NCBI GenBank assembly: GCA_963782475.1
Contig: CAWAJW010000008.1
Span: 186,001 to 250,000 of the forward strand
Source of the DNA: CAVQBP01 sp963782475
Lineage (GTDB): Bacteria > Bacteroidota > Ignavibacteria > Ignavibacteriales > Ignavibacteriaceae
DNA: 64,000 nucleotides
Reading direction: 5' to 3'
Shown one piece after another: positions 1-8,617 of this stretch (positions are counted from its first letter, which is position 1; the number at the start of each line of letters is the position of its first letter). The notes below the pieces were generated by a model that saw only the letters and a program-made list of their open reading frames with translations, did not search any database and was not told where the DNA came from. The translations under genes were made by a program, and so were the position numbers.

Positions 1-1029
1 ACAAAAGTTCAATGGATAGGTTCAATAATAGCTATAACCGGAATAACAATGAATAGAGTTGATGTGGGGGGTTATGCAATGCTCGGAGCCACCTCATGGT
101 ATATTCCTTCCTGGATGGAAGTTGTTATGAGCTTTGGAATTTTATCAACGGCAGCCCTGATCTTTCTATTTGTAATTGAAAACTTTCATGTTTGGGATAT
201 TCAGCCAAAAGAACCTGAATCATTACCCTACACTCCGCCGTCATTTGATTATTCTTCGAGATCATGGCTTGGAACGCCTGATGTATCCTCAATAACAAAA
301 TATTCGCTTGTTTTCGTTGTAAGTTTTGCTTTCGGAATGTTTTTAATGCCTGGCAAACATTTGCACAGCAAAGGTATTGTAAATATTCCAGTGACCCGTG
401 CTTCCGGAATGGATACTCTATATATTAATGGCAACAGAGATGATCAGCTTGTCAAATTCCCGCATCAGGCTCATATCAATTGGATAAAAGCTCACAAAGT
501 TTCATTTATTAATAAAGATGTTTTTGATAATACTGTAATTAATGGAAATGATAGTTGCGAAACTTGTCATCACTTAACCATGCCCGGAGAAAAACTTAGC
601 GCCTGTTCTGAATGTCATTCAAGCATGTATACGCAAGTTGACTTTTTTAGACATGATTGGCACAAAACAAATCAAAGAGCAAACCTTAAGTGCGATGATT
701 GTCATAAAGCCGGAGTTTACCGGAATGCACAGTCTGCTAAGAACTGCACTGACTGCCATGCTACTTATAAATTTTCTGCAAATAAATATGTTTCTGAAAA
801 AGAATATTATATACTTTCCTACACAGATGCTTTACACAGATTATGTGTATCCTGCCATACAGCTGAATCAAAAAATCTCAAGGATAAACCCAATCTTGCT
901 CAATGCTCAACATGTCATAAAACAGAGCTGCCTGAGAATATAACAGCAGGGCTTAACTGGAAAGTAGACTTGCCTCATTTCAATAATGTAATTTTGCCTG
1001 ATGTTAAGTTTGAGAATACAAAAAAGTAG
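1..1029 (+). CDS. NrfD-type membrane subunit fused to a hexaheme cytochrome c (5' truncated)
   Basis: The frame is open back to base 1, so the gene begins before the window. The first residues (RVDVGGYAM, then an IPSWMEVVMSFG helix and a second helix ending near VIENFHVWD) look like the end of a NrfD/PsrC-type quinone-interacting membrane subunit. A further single helix (about residues 84-102 from the first ATG) is followed by a soluble domain with six CXXCH motifs: CETCH, CSECH, CDDCH, CTDCH, CVSCH and CSTCH. His-rich spacing resembles class III (c3-like) cytochromes. It probably moves electrons between menaquinol and an exported or periplasmic partner, as in Hmc- or Qrc-like complexes; the partner lies outside the window. 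Family is firm, exact complex unknown. Confidence 0.8.
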   Translation, partial: TKVQWIGSIIAITGITMNRVDVGGYAMLGATSWYIPSWMEVVMSFGILSTAALIFLFVIENFHVWDIQPKEPESLPYTPPSFDYSSRSWLGTPDVSSITKYSLVFVVSFAFGMFLMPGKHLHSKGIVNIPVTRASGMDTLYINGNRDDQLVKFPHQAHINWIKAHKVSFINKDVFDNTVINGNDSCETCHHLTMPGEKLSACSECHSSMYTQVDFFRHDWHKTNQRANLKCDDCHKAGVYRNAQSAKNCTDCHATYKFSANKYVSEKEYYILSYTDALHRLCVSCHTAESKNLKDKPNLAQCSTCHKTELPENITAGLNWKVDLPHFNNVILPDVKFENTKK

Positions 1030-1131
1030 ATGATCTCTATTTATATTCTGCAAATTACATTCTGTAAATATATACTTAAAATTTAGTATAATATCGGAAT
1101 AATTTAATCCGTTTTTGAGATTTTATAATAA

Positions 1132-1749
1132 ATGCCGCAAAATAAAAATCATTGGTACGACGGCTGGTTTTATGATTCATTCATAGCTCCGAATCAGGAT
1201 AAATTATTTGGAAGGATAAAAGATCTTATTAAAATCAGTTCAAAGGTAATTGATGTAGGATGCGGAACCGGCAGGTTTTCCTTTTACGCTGCTGATAAAT
1301 GCCAATATATTTTAGGGATAGATTTATCAAAACGGAATATTGATCGGGCAAATCTTATATTAAAAAGAAATCCGCACCCTAAAATATATTTTCAGCATAA
1401 AAGTATAGATGAAATTATTTCTGAAAATAATGTACATTTTGATTATGCAGTTGTTACTTATGTAATTCACGAAGTTGCTGAAAGCGAAAGGATAAATCTC
1501 CTGAATGAGATCTTTTTAATCGCTGATAAAATTATTATCGGAGATTACCTTGTACCCAAAGCATTCGGATTCTGGAGTTTATTAAATGAGGCAGTAGAAT
1601 TTGCCGCCGGTTCAGAACATTATAAAAATTACAAAAGCTATGTTTCAAACGGCGGAATAAATGGTCTTGCAGTTAAAGCGGGATTTAAGGTTATTACAGA
1701 AATAAAAAATCAACCTTCAACAAGTCATTTAGTAATTTTAATTAAGTGA
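1132..1749 (+). CDS. class I SAM-dependent methyltransferase
   Basis: 205 aa cytosolic protein with a Rossmann-type methyltransferase core: motif I VIDVGCGTGRF (about residues 40-50), the acidic motif II end GIDLS (about 63-67), and a motif IV-like region VHFDYAVVTYVIHE. No substrate-specific domain is visible, so the acceptor (small molecule, lipid or protein) cannot be assigned. The stop overlaps the stop of the convergent NTPase gene by 8 bp. It stands alone on its strand after the cytochrome gene, with about 100 bp between them. Confidence 0.75.
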   Translation: MPQNKNHWYDGWFYDSFIAPNQDKLFGRIKDLIKISSKVIDVGCGTGRFSFYAADKCQYILGIDLSKRNIDRANLILKRNPHPKIYFQHKSIDEIISENNVHFDYAVVTYVIHEVAESERINLLNEIFLIADKIIIGDYLVPKAFGFWSLLNEAVEFAAGSEHYKNYKSYVSNGGINGLAVKAGFKVITEIKNQPSTSHLVILIK

Positions 1750-3457
1750 CATGTTCTATAATCGAATGACTAATAGTCCAATAATTCATATCTGAGATAT
1801 TATAGATATACTTTTCCTTAAAATTCCATTTTTGTAAAATTTTATCAATAAAGCTATCTCGAACAATCAACAGCAGATGATTAACAGGATTTTCAGTTAA
1901 ATTCTTTAAGCAATCAGCCCAGCCGTTGTTGTCTAATTCCAGATTTCCTACTTCATCTATTATAATAATTTGATTGTTAGTATGATTAGATAGTTTTAAT
2001 GCAGTTTTTCCAAGCTGCAAACCCTGCGGATAAATGTAAAATTTCCCGATTTTATCATAACTTTCATTACAATGCTGCCTTAAGAAAGGTTCTCTTTTAC
2101 CGCTTGAGATATCGAAAATATCATAGCCGATTTTATTTTCGTTTTCAATTATTTTTGGTGAATAAATTCCGTTTACTGAAATATTATTTTGTTTTAAAAC
2201 TTCCAGAATTTTTTTCAGCTTGGTTGTTTTTCCTTCACCTTTAGCACCGGTTAATATGAATACTTTTTGATGGAAATTATTTTTGTTCCTCAGATCATCA
2301 AGCCTTAGCTCTGCTTGTGAAACAATTTGATAAAATACTGCAACAGGATTTTTGATGATGCTTTTGAATTCAGGAAATGCAGCTATGACAGAAGGAAGAC
2401 TTTCAAATGAAAGTTCTAATGCTAAAGGTAATTGTTTAAATGAAGTTTTTAAGAAAATTTTTCGGATTTTCGGATTATATAATTCTGTGCCTAAAACAGA
2501 AAAACCGGTTATTATGATTGCGGCTCTGAAATTCATCTGAAGACCGATTAAAAGCCCGTTGTACCAGCTGGTTCCACCAGATTGCAGTTCCGAAAAAATA
2601 AATGCTGAAAGCATTGTTAATAGAAAGAAAAGAAACCAGAATTTTGGTCTGGATAATTGATGCAAAGTTCTTTTATAGCGTAAAGACCAAATGAAAATAA
2701 TACCAGTTATTAATATGCTCCAAATAATCCAGTCGGAACGACTTAAAATAATCAACGAACATATAACTAAAAATAGATTAACTAAAAGCCAGTATAAAGA
2801 ATAATTAAAATCGGAATGGTCTTTATTTTTTAGTTTTAAATTGTTGTTGGAAATATTTTCAATTTTACTCATGGAAGGTTGAGTAAGCAGTTTTTTACCT
2901 GTTTTCATACCCAGAAATGAAGAGACTATTCCAAATAGAATATGAACAATCAGCAAGAAAATGATCGGCAGCCATAAAATATTAAAGCTTATATTGAGCT
3001 GCTTCTGCGATAACTGCAACAGTCTGGTATAAATTTCCACAATGTTATAGCCGTAAAATATTATATAATTTGATATTTGCTGCAATAAATTCCAGGACAT
3101 TGCAAGAACGGAACCCAAAATATAACCGGCAATAGTTTTCCCTAATAATCTTACCGAGATTTCAAGCAAAAAAGATTCACTTATAATTGCAATCATAGGG
3201 CCGAATATTACTGCACTTGGCGACATGGTTTTCATTAATGCGCAAATTAAGCCGGCCCGCCAAAACAACCCTTTTTCTTTCCATTTATAGCTGATAGAAA
3301 TAAGAATAATTAAACCAATCGAGGTTAAAATATTTCCGCTGAAAGGTACTTTAAGATTATGTAAAAAGCTTCCAATCACTATTTCGGATGCGGCCCAAAT
3401 TGTACCAAGGATTGATGCTTTGATCCACTTTTCACTTAAATTATTTTCTTTATTCAT
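1742..3457 (-). CDS. membrane protein fusing ECF-type S-like and T-like regions to a THEP1-type NTPase
   Basis: 571 aa. The first about 190 residues are hydrophobic with several helices, resembling an ECF transporter substrate-binding (S) component. After a hydrophilic linker (about 195-215) a second membrane block runs to about residue 320 and ends in a cytosolic coupling-like stretch, reminiscent of a CbiQ-type T component. The C-terminal third is a nucleotide-binding domain with Walker A GAKGEGKTTK and a Walker B-like IIIIDEVGN, as in THEP1/DUF2478-like NTPases. Its start overlaps the end of the DUF364 gene by 8 bp, so the two are co-translated. Inferred role: uptake or handling of a small ligand or metal; the substrate is unknown. 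The T-like reading is the least certain part. Confidence 0.65.
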   Translation of the reverse strand: MNKENNLSEKWIKASILGTIWAASEIVIGSFLHNLKVPFSGNILTSIGLIILISISYKWKEKGLFWRAGLICALMKTMSPSAVIFGPMIAIISESFLLEISVRLLGKTIAGYILGSVLAMSWNLLQQISNYIIFYGYNIVEIYTRLLQLSQKQLNISFNILWLPIIFLLIVHILFGIVSSFLGMKTGKKLLTQPSMSKIENISNNNLKLKNKDHSDFNYSLYWLLVNLFLVICSLIILSRSDWIIWSILITGIIFIWSLRYKRTLHQLSRPKFWFLFFLLTMLSAFIFSELQSGGTSWYNGLLIGLQMNFRAAIIITGFSVLGTELYNPKIRKIFLKTSFKQLPLALELSFESLPSVIAAFPEFKSIIKNPVAVFYQIVSQAELRLDDLRNKNNFHQKVFILTGAKGEGKTTKLKKILEVLKQNNISVNGIYSPKIIENENKIGYDIFDISSGKREPFLRQHCNESYDKIGKFYIYPQGLQLGKTALKLSNHTNNQIIIIDEVGNLELDNNGWADCLKNLTENPVNHLLLIVRDSFIDKILQKWNFKEKYIYNISDMNYWTISHSIIEHVT

Positions 3458-4253
3458 TTACAATACAATATTTTTCGGCACAGTATTTAAATAAATGAAA
3501 GCCGCTCCCGGCTTCACTAACTATACTAAGTAATAACCCGGGATTGGTAATTTTTGCTGCTCCTATAATTTTAACATTTTTTTCAAATAAAATATCAGGT
3601 ATTAATCCGGCGGATGGCCCGGTAACAATTATTTCTGCATCCGGTGAAGCCGATGCTAAAAGAGCATCAATGGTATCATTAACCAGGGTGAGTCCAGTAA
3701 TAATAATAATATCGGAATCAGGGAGGATTTTATAATACTCATCTGCAGGAATATAATATTGCTTCTGATCGTCATTCAAAGCTTTTTCATCAAGTTCCAG
3801 CACATGCAATTTATTTTTAGTTGAAGCTATCTTTTTTATATAGCTTTGAAATGCACCGACAATAGTGATCGTTTTGAGAGGAGTTAATTCAACCAGGTCG
3901 ATTGGATCAATACCTTCTAAAATTTTATAATCTGATTTTGAAATTATTTGAGATGAAATTGCATTTAGTGCTGCAGCTTTTAAGCTATTAATGGTTTTTT
4001 TATCCCGATTATTTTCAAATAAATCGATGACTTTTTGCCCTTTAATTTTTGATGGAGAAAATATGCCGAAATCACGTTCTCTTTTGTAGCAATGTGAGTG
4101 AGAATCGATGCCGGTACTTGCAACACCGCAGCTGCCATCAGACAATTGAACTGCTGTAAGAAATACACCTACCCTTGCATCTGATATTAAGAGTTTATTT
4201 ATTTGATTTTTATGCTTTGCTTTTATCATCTCATAAGTTTGATCTAAAATCAT
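3450..4253 (-). CDS. DUF364/DUF4213 Rossmann-like protein, putative metal-chelation family
   Basis: 267 aa. The N-terminal half matches the DUF4213 enolase-like region, with VGVFLTAVQLSDGSCGVAST. The C-terminal half is a Rossmann-like domain with the family hallmark GPSAGLIPDILFEKNVKIIG followed by SEAGSG. Some family members are annotated as heavy-metal chelatases, but no biochemical role is established. It overlaps the downstream transporter/NTPase fusion by 8 bp, which suggests that the pair works on one ligand. Start chosen at ATG 4253. Confidence 0.75.
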   Translation of the reverse strand: MILDQTYEMIKAKHKNQINKLLISDARVGVFLTAVQLSDGSCGVASTGIDSHSHCYKRERDFGIFSPSKIKGQKVIDLFENNRDKKTINSLKAAALNAISSQIISKSDYKILEGIDPIDLVELTPLKTITIVGAFQSYIKKIASTKNKLHVLELDEKALNDDQKQYYIPADEYYKILPDSDIIIITGLTLVNDTIDALLASASPDAEIIVTGPSAGLIPDILFEKNVKIIGAAKITNPGLLLSIVSEAGSGFHLFKYCAEKYCIVNE

Positions 4254-4439
4254 AAATCCTTCTCTTTAATATTGGACTTGCCAAAAAGTCAATTAAAAGT
4301 TTATGAATGAAATCAAAGAAATAGAAAAATATCATAAGTACCTAAAGAATTTTTTATTGGAACCATCCATAAATATTGTATCAACTGTTCAAAACATATA
4401 TTTTTCCAAATTGAAATATAATTAAGACGAACAAAAAAA

Positions 4440-4922
4440 ATGGGAAAAAAAGCTATTCAGGACTATTACCCTGACGATCTTAGCTACTGTTATGGCTGCG
4501 GACGGTTAAATGAGCACGGCCATCAAATAAAAAGTTTTTGGGATGGAGATGAAACTGTAGCATACTTTACACCGGAGGCATACCATATTGCAATTCCCGG
4601 ATATGTTTATGGCGGTATAATCGCATCTCTAATCGATTGTCACGGTACAGGAACAGGTGCATTAGCCTCATATCGAAATGAAAGCAGGGAACCGGGAACT
4701 GAACCGCCGTTCCGTTTTGTTACCGCATCGCTACAGGTAGATTATCTTCGGCCTACTCCGCTTGGTGTTGAACTTGAGATAAGGGGAAAAATTATCGAAC
4801 TAAAAGGAAGAAAAGTTGTTTCGGAAATTACAGTTTCCGCTAATGGTAAAATAACGGCCAAAGGAAAAGTTGTGGCTGTTCAAATGCCGGAGAATTTTTT
4901 AATAAACAAAAAATCCCCATGA
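4440..4922 (+). CDS. PaaI-family hotdog thioesterase
   Basis: 160 aa, single hotdog domain. The N-terminal CYGCG motif and the later GYVYGGIIASLIDCHGTG helix fit the PaaI/4HBT-like thioesterases, in which the Gly-Gly/Asp region around the central helix binds acyl-CoA. The second half (ASLQVDYLRPTPLG, then EITVSANGK) supplies the strands of the fold. Substrate unknown; hydrolysis of a small acyl-CoA is the family expectation. Monocistronic, divergent from the DUF364 operon, in a gap of about 190 bp. Confidence 0.75.
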   Translation: MGKKAIQDYYPDDLSYCYGCGRLNEHGHQIKSFWDGDETVAYFTPEAYHIAIPGYVYGGIIASLIDCHGTGTGALASYRNESREPGTEPPFRFVTASLQVDYLRPTPLGVELEIRGKIIELKGRKVVSEITVSANGKITAKGKVVAVQMPENFLINKKSP

Positions 4923-5041
4923 ATTAAAAAAAGTGTTGTTTGGAAAGAAGCTTTCAGCTAATATTGTTATGAACTCACTTCTTCAAAATAAATTCTGCAA
5001 ACTTCAATAATTACGATTTTGACCTGTATACTTTTACTTTT

Positions 5042-6001
5042 CTATATTGAAATGAGATCTTCTTCATGTTCCTTTAATTTATTTATAAATTCTGCTGAAC
5101 TTAGTGCAGCTATTGTTCCGTCTGCTACTGCTGTTGTTACCTGTCTGTATTTTTTAGGAATACAGTCTCCTGCGGCAAAAACTCCGGGTACATTTGTCAT
5201 TAAATTTTTTTCAACAATAATTTCTTTCCAATCATTAAGATTTACAACACCTTCAAGACTTTCGGTATTCGGCACATAGCCGATGAAGATAAATGTTCCG
5301 TCAATATTCATTTCAGAAATTTCCCCGGTTCGCTGGTTTTGAATTTTAACTGCTTTAAGTTTTTCATCTCCGGTAAATCCGATTATTTTTGATTCCATGA
5401 TGAAGCTTATTTTGCTGTTCTTCTTTGCTTCTTCAATATAATGCTCAAATGCCTGGAAGTGATCGAATTGATGTACAATTGTAACTTTTGAAGCGTATTT
5501 TGTAAGCGATACAGCTTCTTCGAGTGCTGAATTTCCTCCTCCTACAACAATTATTTCTTTATCCTGGAAAAAATCACCATCACACGTTGCGCAATATGAA
5601 ATCCCCTTTCCTTTAAATTTATCTTCACCGGGGGCTCCGATTGTCCTGGATCTTCCCCCCATTGCCAAAATAACTGCGTGAGAGGTAAAAACTTCTTTGT
5701 TATTTACAGTTACTTTCTTAATATCATCTTTAAAATCCAAAGAAGTGATTTTAATATTAGATCTTATTTTACATCCGAATTTCTGAGCTTGTGATTTCAT
5801 AATCCTTGCCAGTTCATAACCACTTATGCTCTCAACCCCAGGATAGTTGGCGATTTCATGTGTTAAGATCAATTGTCCGCCGGCTGTTCCTTCGTTTAAG
5901 ATTAAAGTATTAAGTTTGGCACGTGAAAGATAGATCCCTGCAGTTAATCCGGCAGGTCCTCCGCCAATTACGATTACATCAAAGTGATTTTCCATTACCA
6001 T
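5042..6001 (-). CDS. trxB: thioredoxin-disulfide reductase
   Basis: 319 aa, the usual length. It reduces thioredoxin with NADPH via FAD and a redox disulfide. FAD-binding GGGPAG is at residues 13-18, the active-site motif CATC at 137-140, the NADPH-binding VVGGGNSALEEA near 152-163, and the second FAD contact AAGDC near 275. The start overlaps the end of the thioredoxin-like gene by 23 bp (two possible ATGs, at 6001 and 5995), so reductase and thioredoxin form one translational unit. Confidence 0.93.
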   Translation of the reverse strand: MVMENHFDVIVIGGGPAGLTAGIYLSRAKLNTLILNEGTAGGQLILTHEIANYPGVESISGYELARIMKSQAQKFGCKIRSNIKITSLDFKDDIKKVTVNNKEVFTSHAVILAMGGRSRTIGAPGEDKFKGKGISYCATCDGDFFQDKEIIVVGGGNSALEEAVSLTKYASKVTIVHQFDHFQAFEHYIEEAKKNSKISFIMESKIIGFTGDEKLKAVKIQNQRTGEISEMNIDGTFIFIGYVPNTESLEGVVNLNDWKEIIVEKNLMTNVPGVFAAGDCIPKKYRQVTTAVADGTIAALSSAEFINKLKEHEEDLISI

Positions 6002-6344
6002 TATTCGATAAATGTTTTTCGATTATTCTGGTTATTTGTTCTTTTGATTGAATGCTGCTGGTAGCTTCTACGACTTTTCCATTTCTGTAATAAACAGTGA
6101 ACGGGAGTCCCGCAAAGCTCCGGCATTCGGGTAAATTCCTTATAACTTTTGCATCCGGTGAATCGAATTCCATATCTGCAAATTTTACATGTGTATATTC
6201 GTTTTCCAGCTCTTCCATTGCGTCATAAACCGGGATGCACATAGGTCCCATTCTGCCGCAGCAGATCATTACATTTTCGTTGCTGTTTAAGAGCTCAGTG
6301 TGTTCTTTTTCTGATAGTAAATGTGTGAGATTTGTTTTTAACAT
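5979..6344 (-). CDS. atypical thioredoxin with a CGRMGPMC active-site loop
   Basis: 121 aa from ATG 6344 (an in-frame TTG lies six bases upstream). The thioredoxin fold is recognisable from the DMEFDSPDA strand and the cis-Pro region GLPFTVYYRNGKVV. The usual WCGPC is replaced by CCGRMGPMC, so the candidate redox cysteines are six residues apart instead of two. Sequences of this type occur in anaerobes including sulfate reducers. The overlapping trxB makes it the obvious electron acceptor of that reductase. Cytosolic, no signal peptide. Which Cys pair cycles cannot be read from sequence. Confidence 0.75.
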   Translation of the reverse strand: MLKTNLTHLLSEKEHTELLNSNENVMICCGRMGPMCIPVYDAMEELENEYTHVKFADMEFDSPDAKVIRNLPECRSFAGLPFTVYYRNGKVVEATSSIQSKEQITRIIEKHLSNNGNGKSL

Positions 6345-6511
6345 TTTCAACCCGTTGATAAATTTATAAATATTTACTGAATATGATTCATGAAATTTAA
6401 GTTGGATTCAGCTTAGGAAAGGGGCACTTCAGAATTTTACAATTAAAATTTTCATCAGTTAAATATATCTCAAATATTCTTGGGCAAGCGAATTCAGCAG
6501 CAGGACAAGTT

Positions 6512-6910
6512 TTAAACGATATCGACTGATATAAATTTTAATTTCTCTTTAATCATTTTTCCTGTTGTTAAATTCATTAATACACACTTCTGTTCGCCGA
6601 AAGCAGTGATTTTCCCATTAAGCCTGATTTCAACTTTTAATGTTGCAATACCATGATTATAGCACACCAAATTCATAAAACCTACCGGCTCATCAAACAA
6701 TTTTAAAAATTTTTTATAAGTGATATTTGTGGAAATAACCACCGGGTATAAATTATTAGAAAGTAGATCAGGAAGATTAAAATAGTTGTTAAATAATTTT
6801 GTTCTGAGCTCTTCAAACCATTTAATATATACAATATTGTTCACGTGCCTGGCAATATCTATATCATAAGGTTTAATATTAAGTTTTAGTTCTATAAATT
6901 TTTGATTCAT
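6512..6910 (-). CDS. YbgC/4-hydroxybenzoyl-CoA-thioesterase-like hotdog protein
   Basis: 132 aa single hotdog domain. The N-terminal segment IKPYDIDIARHVNNIVYIKWFEELR is the classic thioesterase entry (Asp-Ile-Asp-x-x-x-His-Val-Asn-Asn), with the catalytic-type Asp replaced by Asn as in part of the family. Likely hydrolyses an acyl-CoA or acyl-ACP; substrate unknown. A GGGG-A ribosome-binding stretch sits about 10 bases before ATG 6910. It lies in the minus-strand redox block without an obvious functional link. Confidence 0.7.
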   Translation of the reverse strand: MNQKFIELKLNIKPYDIDIARHVNNIVYIKWFEELRTKLFNNYFNLPDLLSNNLYPVVISTNITYKKFLKLFDEPVGFMNLVCYNHGIATLKVEIRLNGKITAFGEQKCVLMNLTTGKMIKEKLKFISVDIV

Positions 6911-6942
6911 GATGTAATATCCCCTTATAAATTATCTATGGT

Positions 6943-7803
6943 TCAAATATTTAAACCACTATGGTAATAAAGCATATTTGTGCCGGTTGGGTAGCCGCTA
7001 ATTTCAGCAATAACATCACACTTAACTTTGAACATAAAATATATCGAACGTTTTGCCGCAAAAAGAGTTTCATAATTCCCCTGGCCTTTAGCAATTACTA
7101 AATCAGCCGAGTTATACAAGTCAAGGAACTCAGTATAAGAGTTTTCCAAATCTATTCCGGCAATAGGGCTTCCCGTTTCTATCACCCTGCAAAGTTCATC
7201 AAGCCTCAGCTTCTGTGCATCTTCCATGGTTATATCATTTAAGATTTCACCGGAGCGGACGGCAAATACAACTTCTTTTGGCAAAAGCTGTTTAATTAAA
7301 ACCTTATCAAATAAAGCTTCTTCGTAATTATCGCCGATGATAAGGATTTTTTTTGCTTTTTGACAATCTTCTTTAAACCTTGGAAGGAAATCCAAGTTTA
7401 TGTTGTTTGATGAAATAAGATTAATTTCTTTTTCAATATCAAAGTCAGGATTTGCAGCAAGATCTATAGAGTTACCGGCTATTGAGATTCTTACAGCTGT
7501 TTCAATTTTGTCATTGGTATTTTCAATCATTTTTTCTAAATAATTTATATGCTTCATTACCAAAAAAAAATTTCTCTCCTTAATCTCCCTAAAGGCTTTC
7601 TTTATATCAGCATATTTATCAATTACGGATTGAAGTATTATCGAAAAGTGGGGAGCCGTTTTAATATTAATATTTGAAATCAAATTAGCCATTGTTTCAA
7701 ATAAGATTTGTCTAAGAATTTCCGGATCGGAAATTCCTGCCAGCTTGGCAAAGTTGTAAGCTTGTTTTACAATACAAGGGATGCATCCAGGTTGAATACT
7801 CAT
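6943..7803 (-). CDS. DUF89/ARMT1-like protein (metal-dependent phosphatase family)
   Basis: 286 aa. The N-terminal GCIPCIVKQA motif (two Cys), ILIIGDNYEEALFDKVLI (the GDN metal-binding signature) and IAKGQGNYETLF are the three hallmarks of the DUF89 family. Characterised members act as metal-dependent phosphatases on damaged sugar phosphates or pantetheine derivatives; the Cys-containing bacterial and archaeal subgroup is not well characterised. The gap to the hotdog gene is about 30 bp, consistent with an operon. Confidence 0.75.
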   Translation of the reverse strand: MSIQPGCIPCIVKQAYNFAKLAGISDPEILRQILFETMANLISNINIKTAPHFSIILQSVIDKYADIKKAFREIKERNFFLVMKHINYLEKMIENTNDKIETAVRISIAGNSIDLAANPDFDIEKEINLISSNNINLDFLPRFKEDCQKAKKILIIGDNYEEALFDKVLIKQLLPKEVVFAVRSGEILNDITMEDAQKLRLDELCRVIETGSPIAGIDLENSYTEFLDLYNSADLVIAKGQGNYETLFAAKRSIYFMFKVKCDVIAEISGYPTGTNMLYYHSGLNI

Positions 7804-7845
7804 AATTCTTTTTAATATCCTATGAAAGCAGAACTAGTCTTTTAC

Positions 7846-8514
7846 TCAATTTGTTACTTCAAGTTGTTTATAAGTAAACCACCAATCATACCCGTCTTCA
7901 GGATTCATCCTTTTTTCAGCTTCAAAGAAATCTTTTGGCGGAGGTATAATTACTTTATCTTTTATTAATTCATTATTAGGCCAGTTTTCAGGCATTGCAA
8001 CTTTATTCATATCTGAAATTTGTAAGGCTTTAAGTGCTCTTAATATTTCATTCACTTGTCTGCCAATTTCCTGGGGATAATAAAGTATCAAGCGTATAAA
8101 TCCTTCTGGATCAATTATGAAAACCGCACGTACAGTATTCGTTCCCTTACCCGGATGTATCATTCCAAGTTTTGAAGCGACATTGCCCATGTCGTCGGCA
8201 ATAATGGGGAAAGGTATTTGTACATTTAATTTTTCTTTAATCCACTCAACCCATTTAATATGAGAGAAGACCTGATCGATTGAGAGTCCTATTAATTCAG
8301 TATTCAATTTTTTAAATTCTTCATTTCTTTTTGCAAAGGCTACAAATTCGGTAGTACATACCGGTGTAAAATCGCCCGGGTGACTGAATAAGACCAACCA
8401 CTTGCCTTTATAATCATCCGGTATATTTTTAATACCGTAAGTTGTTTGAACTTTAATGCTTTGCATTTTTTCACCAATCAAAGGGATTCCGGTTTTAAGA
8501 TCGTTTGGCTCCAT
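7846..8514 (-). CDS. 1-Cys (Prx6-type) peroxiredoxin
   Basis: 222 aa from ATG 8514, which is preceded by a GGAGG ribosome-binding site; the upstream in-frame TTG is less likely. The peroxidatic Cys is in PGDFTPVCTTEF (about residue 53), and the long C-terminal extension with PPPKDFFEAEKR is typical of archaeal/Prx6-like peroxiredoxins. It reduces H2O2 and organic peroxides in the cytosol. Downstream of the CoA-disulfide-reductase gene and upstream of DUF89 on the same strand, it belongs to an oxidative-stress group with trxB and the thioredoxin. Confidence 0.9.
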   Translation of the reverse strand: MEPNDLKTGIPLIGEKMQSIKVQTTYGIKNIPDDYKGKWLVLFSHPGDFTPVCTTEFVAFAKRNEEFKKLNTELIGLSIDQVFSHIKWVEWIKEKLNVQIPFPIIADDMGNVASKLGMIHPGKGTNTVRAVFIIDPEGFIRLILYYPQEIGRQVNEILRALKALQISDMNKVAMPENWPNNELIKDKVIIPPPKDFFEAEKRMNPEDGYDWWFTYKQLEVTN

Positions 8515-8617
8515 TTTTACCTCCAACTATTTTATATACACTTAATTATATTTAACTATACATTTTGAACTGCACTTATTTTCCTGCAAAGGATTTGTCA
8601 TTTATATTGTCTCAATA

